Source: Bacteroides sp. 214
GTDB lineage: Bacteria > Bacteroidota > Bacteroidia > Bacteroidales > Bacteroidaceae
Assembly (NCBI RefSeq): GCF_010501015.1
Contig: NZ_QVML01000002.1
Span: forward strand, 460,403 to 524,402
DNA: 64,000 bases
Direction: 5' to 3'
How positions within the stretch are numbered: the first letter of the stretch is position 1; every line of letters begins with the position of its first letter. Below are positions 62,101 to 64,000 of the stretch, piece after piece. A program made the translations under genes and the position numbers. The notes below the pieces were generated by a model. It worked only from the letters and a program-made list of their open reading frames with translations. It did no database searches and was not told where the DNA came from.

Positions 62101-63460
62101 GGTGTACGCACCCTATCCACAGACGTTCTTCTTTATCTATGAATGCGGCACGGCTATTAATTTGTTCGGGCATCCACTCTTGTGGAGAGTATAACTTGAA
62201 TTGCTCGCTCTTGAAGGTAACTTTCTCCAATCCATTGACTTGCGAACTTAGCCAGATGTTGTCTTGCGTATCCATGTAAACATACATGATGTAGTCGGAC
62301 TGGCTCCATCCCTCCATAATAGATTTGTTGTAAACAGGTATCAGTGCTTTCTCATGACTGTCAAAGTAAGCAAAACCACCTCCCGAAGGGTGTACAAAAA
62401 TGTGCCCATATTTGTCTTCAAGCACAAACTGTCGCTGGCGTCCATCAATAATATTTGTGCCTCGTTTGTCGCTGACAATAAAATAGTGTAGCTTTTGGGC
62501 TTGTGGGTCGTAGTAAGTTACTCCTTTAGTTTTTTGCTGTATCCACAGCCCTCCTTTGCTATCTATGTGTACTCCTTTTATTTGGTTGTCGCGCATCACA
62601 CCTTTGTCGGTGTTGTAATGTTGCTTAGGAATGCCTTCGGAGGAAGTGATAAAGAATCCATCTGCACTTGTACCACAGAATAAATCGCCTGTAGGAAGCG
62701 CGCGTACTACGCTAAGAGGCGAAGAGGTGGGTAGCTTTATTATTTCATATTGGTCTATGCCTTTATTGTAACGCCAAAGTTGTCCGTTTCCCGATGCAAA
62801 ATAGATATGGTTCTCGGTTTCACTCATATCCGAAAATACCTGTGATACCTTGAAGGGGGTGGTAATAGAGCCATCGGGCGAATATTTGAAGAGTCCGGTA
62901 TCTGTCAAAATCCAGTCATTTCCATCACTATCAGCGTATATTTGGTTTACTTTAAGTGAAGAGGGCAGCTCGTTTTCTTGAAATTTATGGATTTGCAAGG
63001 CAAGATTTTCCGGATTGGTAGTAATCAATAGGATGCCCATGTTTTCGGAAGCAATCCAGGTACGACCGCTGGGCAAAACATAAAGACTCTTGGCTAAATA
63101 GTCTTTTTCGGCAAGAGCTATGAACTGTTCTGTAAGTGGATGAAGGCGCGATACTTTTTTGTCGTATCCCAGTGCCCAGATACATCCATATTTATCTTCG
63201 GTTATGGAACTAATGCGGTTGCTGATAAACGATCCCGATACTTCATCGCTACTTTTGTATGTGCGGAACGCACTCCCATCGAAACGAATAATGCCATCCC
63301 ATGTGGCAAGCCAAAGGAATCCTTTGCGATCTTGTAGGATGCAGTTTACCATATCACGGTCGAAACCGTCGGAAGCTGTATATTGAATAAATGTATGCGC
63401 AGGCTGTGCTTTAGTCAGGACAGACAAACATAATAGGATTAAGAGTAGTATGTTCTTCAT
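59057..63460 (-). CDS. Hybrid two-component system sensor-regulator (HTCS)
   Basis: 1467 residues. Signal peptide (LSVLTKAQ), two seven-blade sensor propellers (about 20-750, many WLATWDG-type repeats), Y_Y_Y domain, membrane helix near 885-910, HisKA (FFTNISHELRTPLTLI, His about 938), HATPase (NLLANAFKYTP about 1055), receiver (TILIVEDNQE; SDVMMPEKDG, Asp about 1255) and AraC HTH (about 1370-1460). Such proteins sense glycan fragments in the periplasm and switch on utilisation genes. The neighbouring operons are its likely targets. Confidence 0.95.
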   Translation of the reverse strand: MKNILLLILLCLSVLTKAQPAHTFIQYTASDGFDRDMVNCILQDRKGFLWLATWDGIIRFDGSAFRTYKSSDEVSGSFISNRISSITEDKYGCIWALGYDKKVSRLHPLTEQFIALAEKDYLAKSLYVLPSGRTWIASENMGILLITTNPENLALQIHKFQENELPSSLKVNQIYADSDGNDWILTDTGLFKYSPDGSITTPFKVSQVFSDMSETENHIYFASGNGQLWRYNKGIDQYEIIKLPTSSPLSVVRALPTGDLFCGTSADGFFITSSEGIPKQHYNTDKGVMRDNQIKGVHIDSKGGLWIQQKTKGVTYYDPQAQKLHYFIVSDKRGTNIIDGRQRQFVLEDKYGHIFVHPSGGGFAYFDSHEKALIPVYNKSIMEGWSQSDYIMYVYMDTQDNIWLSSQVNGLEKVTFKSEQFKLYSPQEWMPEQINSRAAFIDKEERLWIGCVHQGIAIYNKKHHFLGYLQEDGTISKNNNTLRVVPCGMAQDKDGTIWIGIKKHGLIAAHPGGSPNTFRLTRYQTNSEDIYSLSDNDVYHVHKDSQDRLWFATLNGGINYLQRQSDGTCRFINYRNELKNYPAQGYLRTKHITSDQQGYLWLATSNGLIQFPEKFEHPSLLKFNLIQYTPNDSLSLSNNEIQYITPTRQGELFVATFGGGLNKLLTIDNGKARFKTYTKEEGLLSNILMTMGEDGDGNLWISTMEGLCKFNPTTEEIENYTSKEFPEPIRFNEGAGCYSAASGALFFNTQQGLLWFQPEMVHKSVYEPSIVFTQLQLADQVVLPGDESDVLNVTIDDTKQLVLTHKQKSFSIRFAALDLSDSYRISYTYRLQGFEKQWNQAGKNNVANYTNIPKGDYVLEVRSTNSDGVWTDGVRRLPIRILPSFWETPWAYFLYLIIFIIVVLGIVYVLFTFFRLRHEVDMEKKLSELKLKFFTNISHELRTPLTLISAPVKNILEHHTLQPGIQHQLRLVDRNISRMTYLVNQILDFRKIENRKMKMRVQSLELVSFLRHVMGYFESLAEESQITFELETTNTPITVWADIDKLEKIFFNLLANAFKYTPQGREIKVIITEENLDIIVRVCDQGIGISKDKQKHLFERFETAEAANPFNQASTGIGLSLAKELVEMHRGTISLESESDKGSTFIIALKKGKKHFDEKTIFVEVEETSIYTYNTDIASLLTSQKENDSITNQHKEETSETAEEKKTILIVEDNQELRSFLHTFFATDFHVIEAGNGMEGMNQASEQIPDIIISDVMMPEKDGIEMLRELRQNANTSHIPVVLLTSKTAVENQIEGIELGADDYITKPFNADYLKVRIQNILEQRKKLQQYYCNSTLTQELPIDSITSTVTSNTQMFMNRLIKSLNKHLSNGNLKIEDLSQEVGMSRTIFAKKIRSLTGLSPVEYLKETRLKHAAELIRTSDLNMSQIAFQVGFNDSHYFSKCFKIQYGVSPTEYREAHSHLQPPLQ

Positions 63461-63588
63461 ATGTCTAATTATGTATCAGATTATTATGCAAAAATACGAA
63501 AAAAAGAGGAGATTACATAAGAAGCATCTTCTTTTCTGACCAAAACTTCTCAATTTCTTTTAGAGCCAAATTAACCCCTAACCCCCAA

Positions 63589-63698
63589 ATTCTCACTGCC
63601 TTCTTCGCCCATTCTCACTGCCTTCTCCCTTCATTCTCACTGACTTCTCCCTTCATTCTCACTGCTTTTTTCTCCCATTCTCACTGCCTTCCCTTTCC
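63589..63698. repeat. Five tandem 22-base repeats upstream of the HTCS gene
   Basis: ATTCTCACTG starts at 63589, 63611, 63633, 63655 and 63677, always 22 bases apart, each followed by a pyrimidine-rich 12-base tail. The block ends the HTCS promoter region, 130 bases before its start. Confidence 0.85.
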
Positions 63699-63738
63699 TT
63701 ACCAACTGATAAAAACATGTTTTTTAAACCCATATGCG

Positions 63739-63790
63739 AGTTGTGTGTGTAATATAGGGTGGTGCCCCACCCACCACCTATACACACACA
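63739..63790. repeat. GT-rich inverted repeat
   Basis: TGTGTGT...ATAGGGTGGTG and CACCACCTAT...ACACACA pair around a CCCC centre. Its role is unknown; it lies between the 22-base repeats and the edge promoter. Confidence 0.55.
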
Positions 63791-63944
63791 TAGGGTTAAG
63801 TACTCTCCGGAAACGCGTTTTTAACATTTCCCTGATAAAAATATTTTCCCCTTTATCTCTTTCTTTTTCAGCTCTTTAGTTTCTTTCTTCTTTTTTTCTT
63901 AAAAAATAAAGTTTGATTTCTCTTGTTTTGAATTTAAAAGTCTC

Positions 63945-63952
63945 TATCTTTG
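63945..63952 (+). promoter_or_regulatory. -7 box (TATCTTTG) pointing out of the window
   Basis: TATCTTTG followed by CACCC; a TTG run (63923-63925) sits 19 bases upstream, as for a -33 box. The transcript would start near 63957; no gene is visible before the edge. Confidence 0.6.
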
Positions 63953-64000
63953 CACCCGCTTTGCCAGAGGGCTTGGTTGTTTGCTTGACATGTTGATAAA

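Noticed and set aside
63589..63698. CRISPR array
   Set aside because: The repeats follow each other directly with no unique spacers, and no cas gene is near.
63945..64000. Start of an rRNA operon at the right edge
   Set aside because: The promoter is strong, but no rRNA or tRNA sequence can be recognised in the last 50 bases.

Overview
The window reads as chromosomal DNA of a gut-type Bacteroidales bacterium, most likely Bacteroides, Phocaeicola or Parabacteroides. The evidence is the many TAnnTTTG (-7) promoters typical of Bacteroidetes, two RteC-type regulators, a one-protein hybrid two-component system, and an L-galactose pathway like one described in B. vulgatus. No rRNA, tRNA or CRISPR was found. 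The species is not proven.

Region 1 (1-29 kb) is mobile or accessory DNA. It starts with a cut-off TetR-like gene and an ApbE flavin-transfer cluster (two lipoproteins carrying a flavinylation-type motif, plus ApbE). Two diverged conjugative-transposon modules then lie as mirror images. The left one runs rteC, resistance-like cargo, two HTH genes, ardA, a cation efflux gene and topB (reverse). The right one runs topB (forward), a HEPN-like gene, HTH, primase/ATPase, HTH and rteC (all reverse after the HEPN gene). They are fused head to head inside the Toprim motif of topB, so both topB copies lack their N-terminus. Next come MutS2-like, double-GNAT and DHFR-family cargo genes, an AbiE-like operon with a phosphoesterase, an IS remnant, rsgA, and a guanidinium exporter behind a guanidine-II riboswitch.

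Region 2 (29-34 kb) is a run of small modifying enzymes (GNAT, VOC, P-loop kinase) with an AraC regulator. Region 3 (34-42 kb) holds mostly unrecognised genes: a PARG-type macrodomain protein fused to a domain that also occurs alone next door, a repeated protein family (two intact copies, one wreck), a PD-(D/E)XK nuclease, a DnaQ-like exonuclease and a phosphoesterase.

Region 4 (42.5-64 kb) looks like ordinary chromosome: an M28 peptidase; an arsenic operon (arsR, arsF-like, arsG-like, thioredoxin-like, permease) interrupted by an inverted-repeat-flanked four-helix-bundle gene; a small operon with DUF169, methyltransferase and NIF3 genes; a LacI-controlled L-galactose operon (dehydrogenase, L-galactonate dehydrogenase, lactonase) followed by a PL22-like propeller gene; a large MG2/TonB-plug envelope protein; and a 1467-residue hybrid sensor. 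A strong promoter points out of the right edge.

The most unusual material is non-coding. Two unrelated families of structured leader RNA each occur twice. One precedes both DHFR-family genes and has compensatory base changes in several helices. The other precedes the MutS2-like and double-GNAT genes. With the rsgA leader and the guanidine-II riboswitch, this gives six structured 5' leaders on cargo genes within 25 kb, suggesting stress- or drug-sensing control of mobile resistance cargo.
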